Source: a virus. From it: DNA of 21,816 bases. Positions 14,252 to 20,537 of this stretch are shown here, piece by piece; the first letter of the stretch is position 1, and each line of letters starts with the position of its first letter. The notes under the pieces are model-generated. The model had not been told where the DNA came from. It saw only the letters and a program-made list of their open reading frames with translations, and made no database searches. Position numbers and translations under genes: made by a program. The stretch lies in the IMG/VR virus record IMGVR_UViG_3300023210_002125, positions 1 through 21,816 of that record; one strand, given 5' to 3'.

Positions 14252-14315
14252 GACCAGTATTGCCTTCTTCGTATTGTTGGCATATTCCATCGAAAAATTA
14301 TCTGAAACTTACTAA
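14229..14315 (+). CDS. Membrane micropeptide, 28 residues, ahead of petF
   Basis: ATG 14229 to TAA 14313-14315, overlapping the petF ATG (TAATG). The peptide [20 protein letters not shown] has one membrane helix and a polar end (IEKLSETY). It resembles the single-helix subunits of photosynthetic complexes in size but matches none I know. Evidence against: a good promoter for petF lies inside its first half, so only transcripts from the hli promoter would contain its start. Confidence 0.45.
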   Translation: MYQILFTMTSIAFFVLLAYSIEKLSETY

Positions 14316-14608
14316 TGTCTTTTAATATTACTCTCCGCACTCCAGATGGTGCTGAAACCACTGTCACTTGCGAAGATGATCAATACATCCTTGATGCAGC
14401 AGAGGAAGGTGGAGTTGATTTAAACTACTCTTGCCGTGCCGGTGCTTGCTCTTCTTGTGCAGGTAAGATTGTATCGGGTACAGTAGATCAAAGTGATCAA
14501 TCATTCTTGGATGATGATCAAATTGAAGAGGGATTTGTACTCACTTGTGTTGCATATCCAACTTCTGATGTTATACTTGAAACTGAACAAGAAGAAAACC
14601 TCTACTGA
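14315..14608 (+). CDS. petF: Plant-type [2Fe-2S] ferredoxin
   Basis: 97 residues, the size of photosynthetic ferredoxins. The cluster ligands are C40, C45, C48 and C78 (C-x4-C-x2-C-x29-C) in [14 protein letters not shown] and LTCVAYP. N-terminal beta strands ([17 protein letters not shown]) and the acidic surface fit binding to photosystem I and FNR-type partners. In infected cells it would carry electrons from photosystem I to reductases such as phycobilin or ribonucleotide enzymes. It overlaps neighbours by one base at both ends, with TGATG to the next gene. Confidence 0.97.
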   Translation: MSFNITLRTPDGAETTVTCEDDQYILDAAEEGGVDLNYSCRAGACSSCAGKIVSGTVDQSDQSFLDDDQIEEGFVLTCVAYPTSDVILETEQEENLY

Positions 14609-14925
14609 TGCACGGAAGTCTTGAACCAGAAGATCGAGTAATGGACACTCCATCTGTTTATGAACAAGTTGCTTCTCTTGCCCAAAAATATGGGTGGGAA
14701 GAAGGTGATGATATTGTAGTTGAAATGGCAGGAACTCAAGTTTCTGGTATTGATGTAGGTGAAGTGTATAACAAGAAATGGCAATCACCTATTGGAACTC
14801 GTAAGTGTAACAAAGAGGCATTTATTGTTATCAAAAATCTCTCAAGAGATCCTTTTGAGTCTTCTAAACCTATGGATAGAGAGCACAAACCTCAACATCC
14901 ATATGAACCAGTAAAGAATGTTTAA
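14608..14925 (+). CDS. Hypothetical protein, 105 residues, coupled to petF
   Basis: ATG 14608 overlaps the petF TGA (TGATG). The protein is soluble and acidic, with [11 protein letters not shown] at the start, a central VYEQVASLAQKYGWEEGDDIVVEMAG and a Pro/Lys-rich tail (SSKPMDREHKPQHPYEPVK). No motif known to me. Its coupling to ferredoxin suggests a shared transcript and possibly a redox or photosynthesis role, but that is only context. Confidence 0.8.
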   Translation: MHGSLEPEDRVMDTPSVYEQVASLAQKYGWEEGDDIVVEMAGTQVSGIDVGEVYNKKWQSPIGTRKCNKEAFIVIKNLSRDPFESSKPMDREHKPQHPYEPVKNV

Positions 14926-15088
14926 TCCAAATCAACTCTATGATGATATGGAGAGACTAAATGCCCTATACGAAGAACTCTGCTGGGCACATGATGATGA
15001 ATTAGTATTCACTCATGAAAATGGTAGAGTCATTATTTACAACAAAACACAGGAGAAAACAAATGAACGAAAGAGCAGAACGTATTAA
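14918..15088 (+). CDS. Small hypothetical protein, 56 residues
   Basis: ATG 14918 overlaps the previous stop by eight bases; TAA 15086-15088 lies inside the following hli gene. The product MFNPNQLYDDMERLNALYEE... is acidic and helix-prone, then has a strand-rich part (DDELVFTHENGRVIIYN). It overlaps the next gene by 26 bases, so its C-terminal residues are encoded over the hli start. Function unknown. Confidence 0.68.
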   Translation: MFNPNQLYDDMERLNALYEELCWAHDDELVFTHENGRVIIYNKTQEKTNERKSRTY

Positions 15089-15170
15089 TGGTTGGGCAGC
15101 AATGATCGGAGTCATTGCCGCAATGGGATCATATGCCCTTACCGGCGACCTAATCCCTGGAGTATGGTAA
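15063..15170 (+). CDS. hli: Minimal high-light-inducible protein, 35 residues
   Basis: AGGAG (15052-15056) six bases upstream supports ATG 15063. The whole product is the chlorophyll-binding helix: NERAERINGWAAMIGVIAAM carries E-x-x-N-G-x-x-A-M-x-G, followed by a short tail with SYALTGDLIPGVW. It lacks any N-terminal extension, which is the short Hli form also seen in marine picocyanobacteria and their phages. Probable thylakoid location and photoprotective role. Confidence 0.93.
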   Translation: MNERAERINGWAAMIGVIAAMGSYALTGDLIPGVW

Positions 15171-15171
15171 A

Positions 15172-15297
15172 ATGATGTTATTAGCAACCTTTATGTTGGG
15201 TGCTTTTATAATTCATTCCGTATTTGCAGAAGACATTGATGATGATGACCATTTTGATGGTGGTATGTTGATACCAGCACAAAACCCAATTCAATAA
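15172..15297 (+). CDS. Small protein with hydrophobic N-terminus and acidic tail, 41 residues
   Basis: ATG 15172 (or the adjacent ATG 15175) starts one base after the hli stop; TAA 15295-15297. Residues 1-19 (MMLLATFMLGAFIIHSVFA) look like a membrane anchor or signal peptide with an A-x-A-like end, followed by EDIDDDDHFDGGMLIPAQNP. The acidic patch may bind metal, but there is no known motif. Directly behind hli and before a strong terminator, it is the last gene of the hli-petF-hli transcript. Confidence 0.65.
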   Translation: MMLLATFMLGAFIIHSVFAEDIDDDDHFDGGMLIPAQNPIQ

Positions 15298-15306
15298 CAG
15301 ACAAAA

Positions 15307-15343
15307 AAGACTTTACTCTATATACTGAGTAGAGTCTTTTTTT
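15307..15343 (+). terminator. Factor-independent terminator
   Basis: A 12-bp stem AAGACTTTACTC (15307-15318) / GAGTAGAGTCTT (15327-15338), with one G-T pair and loop TATATACT, is followed by T to 15343. Confidence 0.92.
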
Positions 15344-15348
15344 ATTAT

Positions 15349-15510
15349 ATGCCAAAGAATCAATTGAATAAGGATGAACTGATATGCCATGTTCTTAAAC
15401 TTAAGAATGAAGTTGATACAGAATCGAAATCAGTTTGGCAGAAAGAAAAGGATTTGGCACACAAGTATCTCAATAAGGTGTTGGATCGGATTCAAGAGTA
15501 TCGATACTAG
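15349..15510 (+). CDS. Small helical hypothetical protein, 53 residues, of a cyanophage type
   Basis: ATG 15349 to TAG 15508-15510. The product MPKNQLNKDELICHVLKLKNEV and AHKYLNKVLDRIQEYRY is entirely helical in appearance. The pattern (K-D-E-L near the start, LAHxYLNxVLD near the end) seems familiar from many T4-like cyanophages, from memory. Function unknown. Between a terminator and the first psbA promoter it is a separate unit. No Shine-Dalgarno is visible. Confidence 0.75.
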   Translation: MPKNQLNKDELICHVLKLKNEVDTESKSVWQKEKDLAHKYLNKVLDRIQEYRY

Positions 15511-15513
15511 GGC

Positions 15514-15542
15514 TTGACGGAACTTTTAAAGACCTGTATGAT
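15514..15542 (+). promoter_or_regulatory. Distal psbA promoter
   Basis: TTGACG (15514-15519), 17-base spacer, TATGAT (15537-15542). It is the first of two tandem promoters upstream of psbA. Confidence 0.7.
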
Positions 15543-15590
15543 AGACGGGTCTTCGGGAAACCACCTCAAAACACTCCCAACACGGGGGGG

Positions 15591-15624
15591 TTGACAGAGA
15601 TGGGAAACCGTAGTATACTAAATA
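15591..15624 (+). promoter_or_regulatory. Proximal psbA promoter with overlapping late-type motif
   Basis: TTGACA (15591-15596), 17-base spacer, TATACT (15614-15619), a near-perfect sigma-70 promoter. CTAAATA (15618-15624), a cyanophage form of the T4 late motif, overlaps its -10. psbA may thus be read both early and late. A run of seven G precedes the -35 (15584-15590). Confidence 0.85.
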
Positions 15625-15632
15625 AGTCAGCA

Positions 15633-15766
15633 AGTTAAGAAATCAACACATTTCTTAACTGTTCTTAACACCCCTCAAACCAAGACCTCTAGGGTGTCTA
15701 AACACGTCTTTCATATCCTAGACTTAGGGTGTCTAGGAAATAGTAACTCCACCATTCCCTGATGGT
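15633..15766 (+). promoter_or_regulatory. Structured psbA leader with three hairpins
   Basis: Hairpin 1: a perfect 11-bp stem, AGTTAAGAAAT (15633-15643) / ATTTCTTAACT (15650-15660), loop CAACAC; TTCTTAAC is repeated at 15662-15669, allowing an alternative pairing. Hairpin 2: CCTAGAC (15717-15723) / GTCTAGG (15731-15737). Hairpin 3: ACCAT (15751-15755) / ATGGT (15762-15766). AGGGTGTCTA occurs twice (15691-15700, 15726-15735). There is no Shine-Dalgarno before ATG 15788. The leader of about 160 bases probably controls mRNA stability or translation (inference). Confidence 0.6.
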
Positions 15767-15787
15767 CTTACTTTTTCGTTCAAAACA

Positions 15788-17090
15788 ATGGCAACAACTC
15801 TTTCAAGGCAACAATCTACATCTCCATGGCAGAATTTCTGTGAGTGGGTGACATCAACTAACAATCGTTTATATGTTGGTTGGTTCGGTGTACTGATGAT
15901 CCCAACACTGTTGGCAGCAACTACTTGCTTCATCGTTGCATTCATCGCAGCACCACCCGTCGATATTGACGGTATTCGTGAACCCGTAGCAGGTTCACTC
16001 ATGTATGGCAACAACATCATTTCTGGTGCAGTTGTCCCAAGTTCAAACGCAATCGGTCTCCACTTCTACCCAATCTGGGAAGCAGCATCACTCGATGAGT
16101 GGTTGTATAACGGTGGTCCTTTCCAATTGGTAGTCTTTCACTTCCTTATCGGCATCTATGCTTATATGGGACGTGAATGGGAACTCTCATATCGTTTAGG
16201 TATGCGTCCATGGATCTGTGTAGCATATTCTGCTCCAGTCGCTGCTGCGAGTGCAGTATTCCTCGTCTATCCTTTCGGTCAAGGTTCTTTCTCCGATGCT
16301 ATGCCTCTTGGTATTTCTGGTACTTTTAACTACATGCTTGTATTCCAGGCAGAACACAACATCCTTATGCACCCGTTCCATATGCTCGGTGTTGCTGGGG
16401 TATTCGGTGGATCTCTTTTCTCTGCTATGCATGGAAGTCTGGTTACATCTTCACTCGTTCGTGAGACGACTGAAACTGAGTCACAGAACTATGGTTATAA
16501 GTTCGGTCAAGAAGAAGAAACATACAACATCGTCGCAGCACATGGCTACTTCGGTCGTTTGATCTTCCAATATGCTTCATTCAACAACTCACGTTCCTTG
16601 CACTTCTTCCTTGCTGCATGGCCCGTTGTTGGCATCTGGTTCACTGCTCTTGGTGTATCCACGATGGCATTCAACCTCAATTGGGGTCCCGTCCTAGCAA
16701 TTTGACGGTAAACTTTGGGTGAATTGCTGGAAGCCCTCCTAAATGGGTAATCAGCAGCCAAGTCCAAGACGCTTCTTGGAAAGGTTCAGAGACTAGTCGG
16801 TTTTCCAAGCGTGGAATGTAATACGACACTAGCGCCCAACATCCTTCTGGGATGAAGATATAGTCCACTCCTTAAAGATGGTAAATTTAAGGGTTCAGTG
16901 CAATGGTTTCAACTTTAACCAATCAATCCTTGACCATCAAGGTCGTGTGTTGAACACTTGGGCGGACATTCTTAACCGAGCAAATCTTGGTTTTGAGGTA
17001 CTCCATGAAAGGAATGCCCACAACTATCCTTTGGATTTGGCAGCCGTTGAAGCAACTCCTGTTGCTCTTACTGCCCCTTCTATTGGTTAA
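15788..17090 (+). CDS. psbA: Photosystem II D1 protein, interrupted by a group I intron (exons 15788-16677 and 16901-17090)
   Basis: The joined exons (890 + 190 bases) encode 359 residues, full D1 length. The conserved C-terminal half spells [12 protein letters not shown] across the junction; the first exon read on alone stops at 16703-16705 in intron sequence. Key residues are all present at standard numbers: Tyr161 and Asp170 (redox-active Tyr and manganese ligand), His190, His198 and His215, then HERNAHN with His332, Glu333, His337, then Asp342 and Ala344. Residue 130 is Glu (high-light D1 form). A C-terminal extension after LDLAA would be cut by CtpA. The product replaces damaged host D1 in thylakoids and keeps photosynthesis running. 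Codon use is more GC-rich than the flanking genes, as expected for a host-derived gene. Confidence 0.97.
16678..16900 (+). mobile_element. Group I intron, 223 nt, in psbA
   Basis: The boundaries are set by the D1 reading frame and the group I rules: the exon 1 end is T at 16677 and the intron's last base is G at 16900. The bases CAAT are shared at both ends, so only frame plus the U/omega-G rule fixes the site. P1 is ACCU (16674-16677) with GGGU (16684-16687), with the U-G pair at the splice site. GTAATCAGCAGCCAAGTCC (16747-16765) is P4-P6-like. GACTA (16791-16795) can pair with TAGTC (16861-16865) as P7, and AAGATATAGTCC (16855-16866) is a classic group I S element. No protein is encoded within. 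Confidence 0.93.
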
Positions 17091-17097
17091 TAAAATC

Positions 17098-17124
17098 AGA
17101 GACCCTTTACGGGTCTCTTTTTTT
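17098..17124 (+). terminator. Factor-independent terminator after psbA
   Basis: An 8-bp stem AGAGACCC (17098-17105) / GGGTCTCT (17111-17118), loop TTTAC, followed by T to 17124. Confidence 0.93.
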
Positions 17125-17125
17125 A

Positions 17126-17156
17126 TGCTATAATGGAGTTTAAGATTTTATAAATA
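17126..17156 (+). promoter_or_regulatory. Extended -10 promoter and T4-type late promoter before the endonuclease gene
   Basis: TGCTATAAT (17126-17134) is an exact extended -10 behind the terminator. TATAAATA (17149-17156) is the exact T4 late-promoter consensus, 22 bases before ATG 17178. Confidence 0.75.
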
Positions 17157-17177
17157 GTTAAAAGATTAAACACCATA

Positions 17178-17696
17178 ATGAGAACCACGAAGATTTGTAG
17201 AACCTGCACCAAAGAACTTCCTACTTCTGATTTTAGAGAAGGTCGTAGAAGGTGTATGAGATGTGAAACAAAAAATTATTCTGAAAACTGGGCGAGTAAA
17301 ACTCATATTACTTGCAATAAATGTGGTGTAGAAAAACTGATTTCTGATTATTACAAAGGCCATAAAAGATGTAAGGAATGTTATAGTAAAGATTATAAAG
17401 ACAAAAAACCTTCCTATGATAATAAAAAGGACTATATGTTGAAATATACCTACGGTGAAGATTTTGGATTAGAGCAATATAAAAACATTTTACGAGAACA
17501 GAATGAAGTATGTGCTATTTGTTTTAATCCAAATACTAATGGTAGAAAGGATAGTAATAACCTTTATGTGGACCACGACCATAAGACTGGAAAAGTTCGT
17601 GGACTACTCTGTAGTAACTGCAATCGTGCACTGGGTCTGGTAGGAGACAACACCCAAACTCTCCAAAGTATGATAGAATATCTACAAGAGAACTGA
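17178..17696 (+). CDS. Free-standing Endo VII/HNH-type homing endonuclease-like protein (F-CphI-like)
   Basis: 172 residues. The N-terminal half has two CxxC...CxxC zinc modules (C7/C10/C26/C29 and C46/C49/C65/C68). The C-terminal domain reads VCAICFNPN (111-119), then LYVDHDHKTGKVRGLLC (129-145) and SNCNRALGLVGDN (146-158), the Endonuclease VII (beta-beta-alpha metal) signature with DHDH. F-CphI of cyanophage S-PM2 has the same domain and place, directly behind an intron-containing psbA, and cuts intronless psbA. The first CxxC modules probably bind DNA. Inference: it spreads the psbA intron or itself in mixed infection. A plain phage junction resolvase is less likely given the zinc modules and place. 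Confidence 0.88.
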   Translation: MRTTKICRTCTKELPTSDFREGRRRCMRCETKNYSENWASKTHITCNKCGVEKLISDYYKGHKRCKECYSKDYKDKKPSYDNKKDYMLKYTYGEDFGLEQYKNILREQNEVCAICFNPNTNGRKDSNNLYVDHDHKTGKVRGLLCSNCNRALGLVGDNTQTLQSMIEYLQEN

Positions 17697-17700
17697 TATT

Positions 17701-18426
17701 ATGCTGATAAAAAAAGACTGTCTAGAAGGACTTAAAGACATTGAATCGGATTCAGTTGATTGTATTGTCACATCTCCACCATATAATAAGAAAGGATTAC
17801 TTGGAAAAGTAAAGCAGGGAAATCAAATCTGGGGAAAGTTTAATATTGATTATAATACTTATGGTGATGACATGCCAGAGCAAGAGTATCAGGCATGGAT
17901 GGTAGCACTTTTAAATGAATGCCATCGTGTAATTAAACCTGACGGTTCTATCTTCTTCAATCATAAACCACGACGACATAAGAATCGTTGTTATCTACCA
18001 ACAGATTTTATTCGACACAGCACTGCTGAGTTGTATCAACTTATCATTTGGGATCGTCGTAACTCACCTAACATTCGTAATGATGTATTAGTTCCTTGTA
18101 CAGAACATATCTATTGGTTATGTAAAAAGAAACCAAAAGTATTTCGTGATGCTGTTGATCCTGAATATCGTAGTGAAGTGTGGGTTATTAATCCTGATCG
18201 ACAGAAACAACATCCAGCACCTTTTCCCGAAAAACTTGTGGAGAATTGTATTAAACTCACTACACAGGAAGGAGACTTAGTTCTTGATCCTTTTATGGGT
18301 TCAGGTACAACTGCTGTCGTGTCACAAAATCTTAAAAGAAAATGGATTGGATTTGACATTGACGAAAAGTATGCTAAAATCACTGAAGACAGAATAAATG
18401 AAGGTTTAAGTTCATTTTTTGTCTAA
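17701..18426 (+). CDS. Beta-class DNA methyltransferase (N4-cytosine or N6-adenine)
   Basis: 241 residues. Catalytic motif IV TSPPYN (24-29) comes first, and the SAM-binding motif I LDPFMGSGTTAV (195-206) comes near the end, the beta-class order. TSPPY is commoner in N4-cytosine enzymes, while adenine enzymes often have DPPY, so target base and site are open. A target-recognition region lies between (about 80-170). No restriction partner can be named with certainty, though the gene at 19797 should be considered. It starts four bases after the endonuclease stop, so both are probably co-transcribed. Cyanophages often carry such solitary methyltransferases to evade host restriction. Confidence 0.9.
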   Translation: MLIKKDCLEGLKDIESDSVDCIVTSPPYNKKGLLGKVKQGNQIWGKFNIDYNTYGDDMPEQEYQAWMVALLNECHRVIKPDGSIFFNHKPRRHKNRCYLPTDFIRHSTAELYQLIIWDRRNSPNIRNDVLVPCTEHIYWLCKKKPKVFRDAVDPEYRSEVWVINPDRQKQHPAPFPEKLVENCIKLTTQEGDLVLDPFMGSGTTAVVSQNLKRKWIGFDIDEKYAKITEDRINEGLSSFFV

Positions 18427-18433
18427 ATAAATC

Positions 18434-18507
18434 AACTCATTGGAACTTAATCGTCCTTAGAGTTTTACTCAATTCAATATTCAATCTACGGGAACTTAGT
18501 TGTCCCG
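18434..18507 (+). repeat. Pair of near-identical hairpins before the DGQH gene
   Basis: GGAACTTAATCGTCC (18442-18456) and GGAACTTAGTTGTCC (18491-18505) match at 13 of 15 bases. Each can close GGA with TCC round a nine-base loop. The second has a 5-bp stem CGGGA (18489-18493) / TCCCG (18503-18507), and the first is flanked by AACTC (18434-18438) / GAGTT (18460-18464). Placed directly before ATG 18515 they could be a translational operator (inference). Confidence 0.5.
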
Positions 18508-18514
18508 ATATTAC

Positions 18515-19720
18515 ATGTCATACGAAGAACAACCCATGGGGTTTGGTAAAAATTCTCATGTTAAAAAGAAATCAAAAACTATTGCCGAACTGTCGAAAGA
18601 AGTTTTATATAAGGTAGTTTATGGAATTTCAGGAAAATTACTGAAACCTGAAATTTGGTTTAGAATTATAATTGCAAATGCATTAGTAGGTAAGTATCAG
18701 AGGATGCTTTCTAGTAATCAGCTACAATCATACGGTTTGGTTGATATGGAGTTGCTGATTCCTCCCATTATTTCAAGGAGACCTGAACATTTAGGTGAAG
18801 AACTTGGAGGAGATCACATTATTGATGGGCAGCACAAACTACTTCTATATTACAATGGCACGAAACTTCTAACTGAAGAACAAGAAAAAGAGCATGGCGG
18901 TGTCAATGTAATGATTCTTGAGCACAATGAAGATTCAACTTTGCAAGAAGTTGAAGTAAAAGAAGCAAAACTTTTCAAGGCACTTAACACACTTCGTAAG
19001 AAACTCAATCTGGTTGACATTTATCGTGCCGCAGTCTATGAAAATGACGAGACTGCGACTCATGTGCGAAGTGTGATGGAAGGCATCAACGTGCAATATG
19101 ATAACTTTGGTTCTGAATCTTCTGATGCAAGAAGTGTAGAAACATTCAACCAATTTAATTACACAATCACTGCAGATTATCCACAAAACACCGCTGGTTT
19201 GATGCAAATTCAAGGTGGATATGAATTATGGAAGAAAATTTATGGTAAGAAAGATACTACCAAAAAACTATTAAATCTTCATGGAACTGCTTTTAGATCT
19301 ATTTGTTTTATTGATAGGTTCATCTCCGAAGGATTGACTGGTAAAAAAGCAGAAAAGTTTTATGAGTGGTGTGTAACTGAATTAGCAAAACAGTTCAATC
19401 AGAAGAAACTTGTTGAAACATCAAGTTCATTTGATGCACCACGATGGGCACTATATAAAGTCATCTTGAAATATAATGAGATGATGACTAATGAGCATGG
19501 TGCTGCTGGTGCTTGTTATGTTATTGGACCAGAAACTCTTTCTTCTGCGATTAAAAACTCTGGAAGAGATGGTAAAGGTGAGGGAAGATTCATGCATCCA
19601 GATGAAGATACAATGGTCTTAATGTATGGATTAACTGGAGAACAACTAAAGCAATGGAAAAGGGATGTTATTGAGTTGAGAGACTACTTTAACAGTCTTA
19701 AAAAGAAGAAAACTCCCTGA
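18515..19720 (+). CDS. DGQH-motif protein, 401 residues
   Basis: ATG 18515 is chosen; TTG 18500 falls inside the second upstream hairpin. DHIIDGQHKLL (100-110) contains the DGQH signature seen in DGQHR-domain/DndB-like and ParB-related proteins; LFKALNTLRKKLNLVDIYRA and HGTAFRSICFIDRFI are other conserved-looking blocks. No membrane or signal segment. In that family members bind DNA or nucleotides and often accompany DNA modification; here the gene follows a DNA methyltransferase. Whether it has nuclease or ATPase activity cannot be seen. A 36-base gap leads to a terminator. Confidence 0.7.
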   Translation: MSYEEQPMGFGKNSHVKKKSKTIAELSKEVLYKVVYGISGKLLKPEIWFRIIIANALVGKYQRMLSSNQLQSYGLVDMELLIPPIISRRPEHLGEELGGDHIIDGQHKLLLYYNGTKLLTEEQEKEHGGVNVMILEHNEDSTLQEVEVKEAKLFKALNTLRKKLNLVDIYRAAVYENDETATHVRSVMEGINVQYDNFGSESSDARSVETFNQFNYTITADYPQNTAGLMQIQGGYELWKKIYGKKDTTKKLLNLHGTAFRSICFIDRFISEGLTGKKAEKFYEWCVTELAKQFNQKKLVETSSSFDAPRWALYKVILKYNEMMTNEHGAAGACYVIGPETLSSAIKNSGRDGKGEGRFMHPDEDTMVLMYGLTGEQLKQWKRDVIELRDYFNSLKKKKTP

Positions 19721-19738
19721 CAGTTGAATAAGTGACAC

Positions 19739-19762
19739 AAGGAGCGGCAATGCTCCTTTTTT
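19739..19762 (+). terminator. Factor-independent terminator after the DGQH gene
   Basis: Stem AAGGAGC (19739-19745) / GCTCCTT (19752-19758), loop GGCAAT; T-run to 19762. Confidence 0.9.
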
Positions 19763-19765
19763 AAT

Positions 19766-19787
19766 TGTTATAATAGTACTACAAATA
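19766..19787 (+). promoter_or_regulatory. Extended -10 promoter; possible late motif
   Basis: TGTTATAAT (19766-19774) is an exact extended -10 right after the terminator. TACAAATA (19780-19787) is one base off the T4 late motif, but it lies only nine bases before the ATG, so it is doubtful. Confidence 0.65.
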
Positions 19788-19796
19788 AAACGATCT

Positions 19797-20435
19797 ATGC
19801 AACTCACTGCTGAACAAGGTTATAAGATTCGTGAAGAATATTCTGTCATCAAAGAGAAACTAGTGTGTGATGCTCATGGTCTTGAGCAGATTGGTGGATC
19901 ACGCACTAAGATTGACGGACAAGATGCTAATAAGCGTGTCAGTATCAAGAATGCTAGTGGTAGTAGCACCCAGGTGCATCTGACTACACAAAAGCATTTC
20001 ATGGAGGTTCTCAACATCACAGGAGATTCTGCTGAGTTTGTTAAACATTTCTGCGGTAACAAAGACTATAATTATAACGGTAAGGATCGACGCACTATTA
20101 AACAAATTGAAACTCAATATACTGAGGCATTCAAACAGTTTCTTGATACTAACAAGAGTGCTATTGTTGATCTTATTATCAGAAATGGGTTTGATATCAC
20201 GCATGTGGTGTACAATCACATGCCAACTCAAGAGTATGAGTTGACCTATCAAGAGATCCTTGATAAGATTGAACAGGCAGAGTGGAAGTTCTTGAGTGGT
20301 GGCATTCACCTCAAATTAAATGGTAAAACTCTATTCCACTTCCAGCGTGAGGGTAAGCGTAACCCTAGTAATCGTTACAATGTTCTTTGGCACATCCATC
20401 TCAATCTTTTTTTATGTGTAAGTATAAACTCGTAG
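19797..20435 (+). CDS. Hypothetical protein, 212 residues, possible nuclease-like
   Basis: It has a conserved-looking block at about 34-64, GSRTKIDGQDANKRVSIKN followed by ASGSSTQVHLTTQ, in which D40 or D43 and S-I-K51 can be read as a weak PD-(D/E)xK pattern with Ser in place of the acidic residue. A C-terminal block, FHFQREGKRNPSNRYNVLWHIH (about 182-203), is basic, then His-rich. This layout recalls some type II restriction endonucleases, but I cannot identify a family. It follows the methyltransferase and DGQH genes, under its own promoter. The last residues (LFLCVSINS) look less conserved. Treat as unknown. Confidence 0.72.
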   Translation: MQLTAEQGYKIREEYSVIKEKLVCDAHGLEQIGGSRTKIDGQDANKRVSIKNASGSSTQVHLTTQKHFMEVLNITGDSAEFVKHFCGNKDYNYNGKDRRTIKQIETQYTEAFKQFLDTNKSAIVDLIIRNGFDITHVVYNHMPTQEYELTYQEILDKIEQAEWKFLSGGIHLKLNGKTLFHFQREGKRNPSNRYNVLWHIHLNLFLCVSINS

Positions 20436-20461
20436 GCATAAATTTTTGTTTCCTAATTGTA

Positions 20462-20490
20462 TTGATTTACACACAAATCATCTATATAGT
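20462..20490 (+). promoter_or_regulatory. Sigma-70-type promoter with operator-like inverted repeat
   Basis: TTGATT (20462-20467), 17-base spacer, TATAGT (20485-20490). TGATTT (20463-20468) and AAATCA (20475-20480) form a perfect inverted repeat across the -35 and spacer, a position suited to a repressor site. Confidence 0.6.
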
Positions 20491-20537
20491 GGTAGAATTG
20501 GAGAGTTGAGAAAAGTGTAACTAAGTCGATTTTTATT

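Noticed and set aside
16251-16562. 103-codon frame inside psbA exon 1
   Set aside because: Shadow frame of D1; composition is not protein-like.
16678-16705. End of the first psbA frame as a natural D1 C-terminus
   Set aside because: The last residues come from intron sequence; the true C-terminal part is encoded from 16901.
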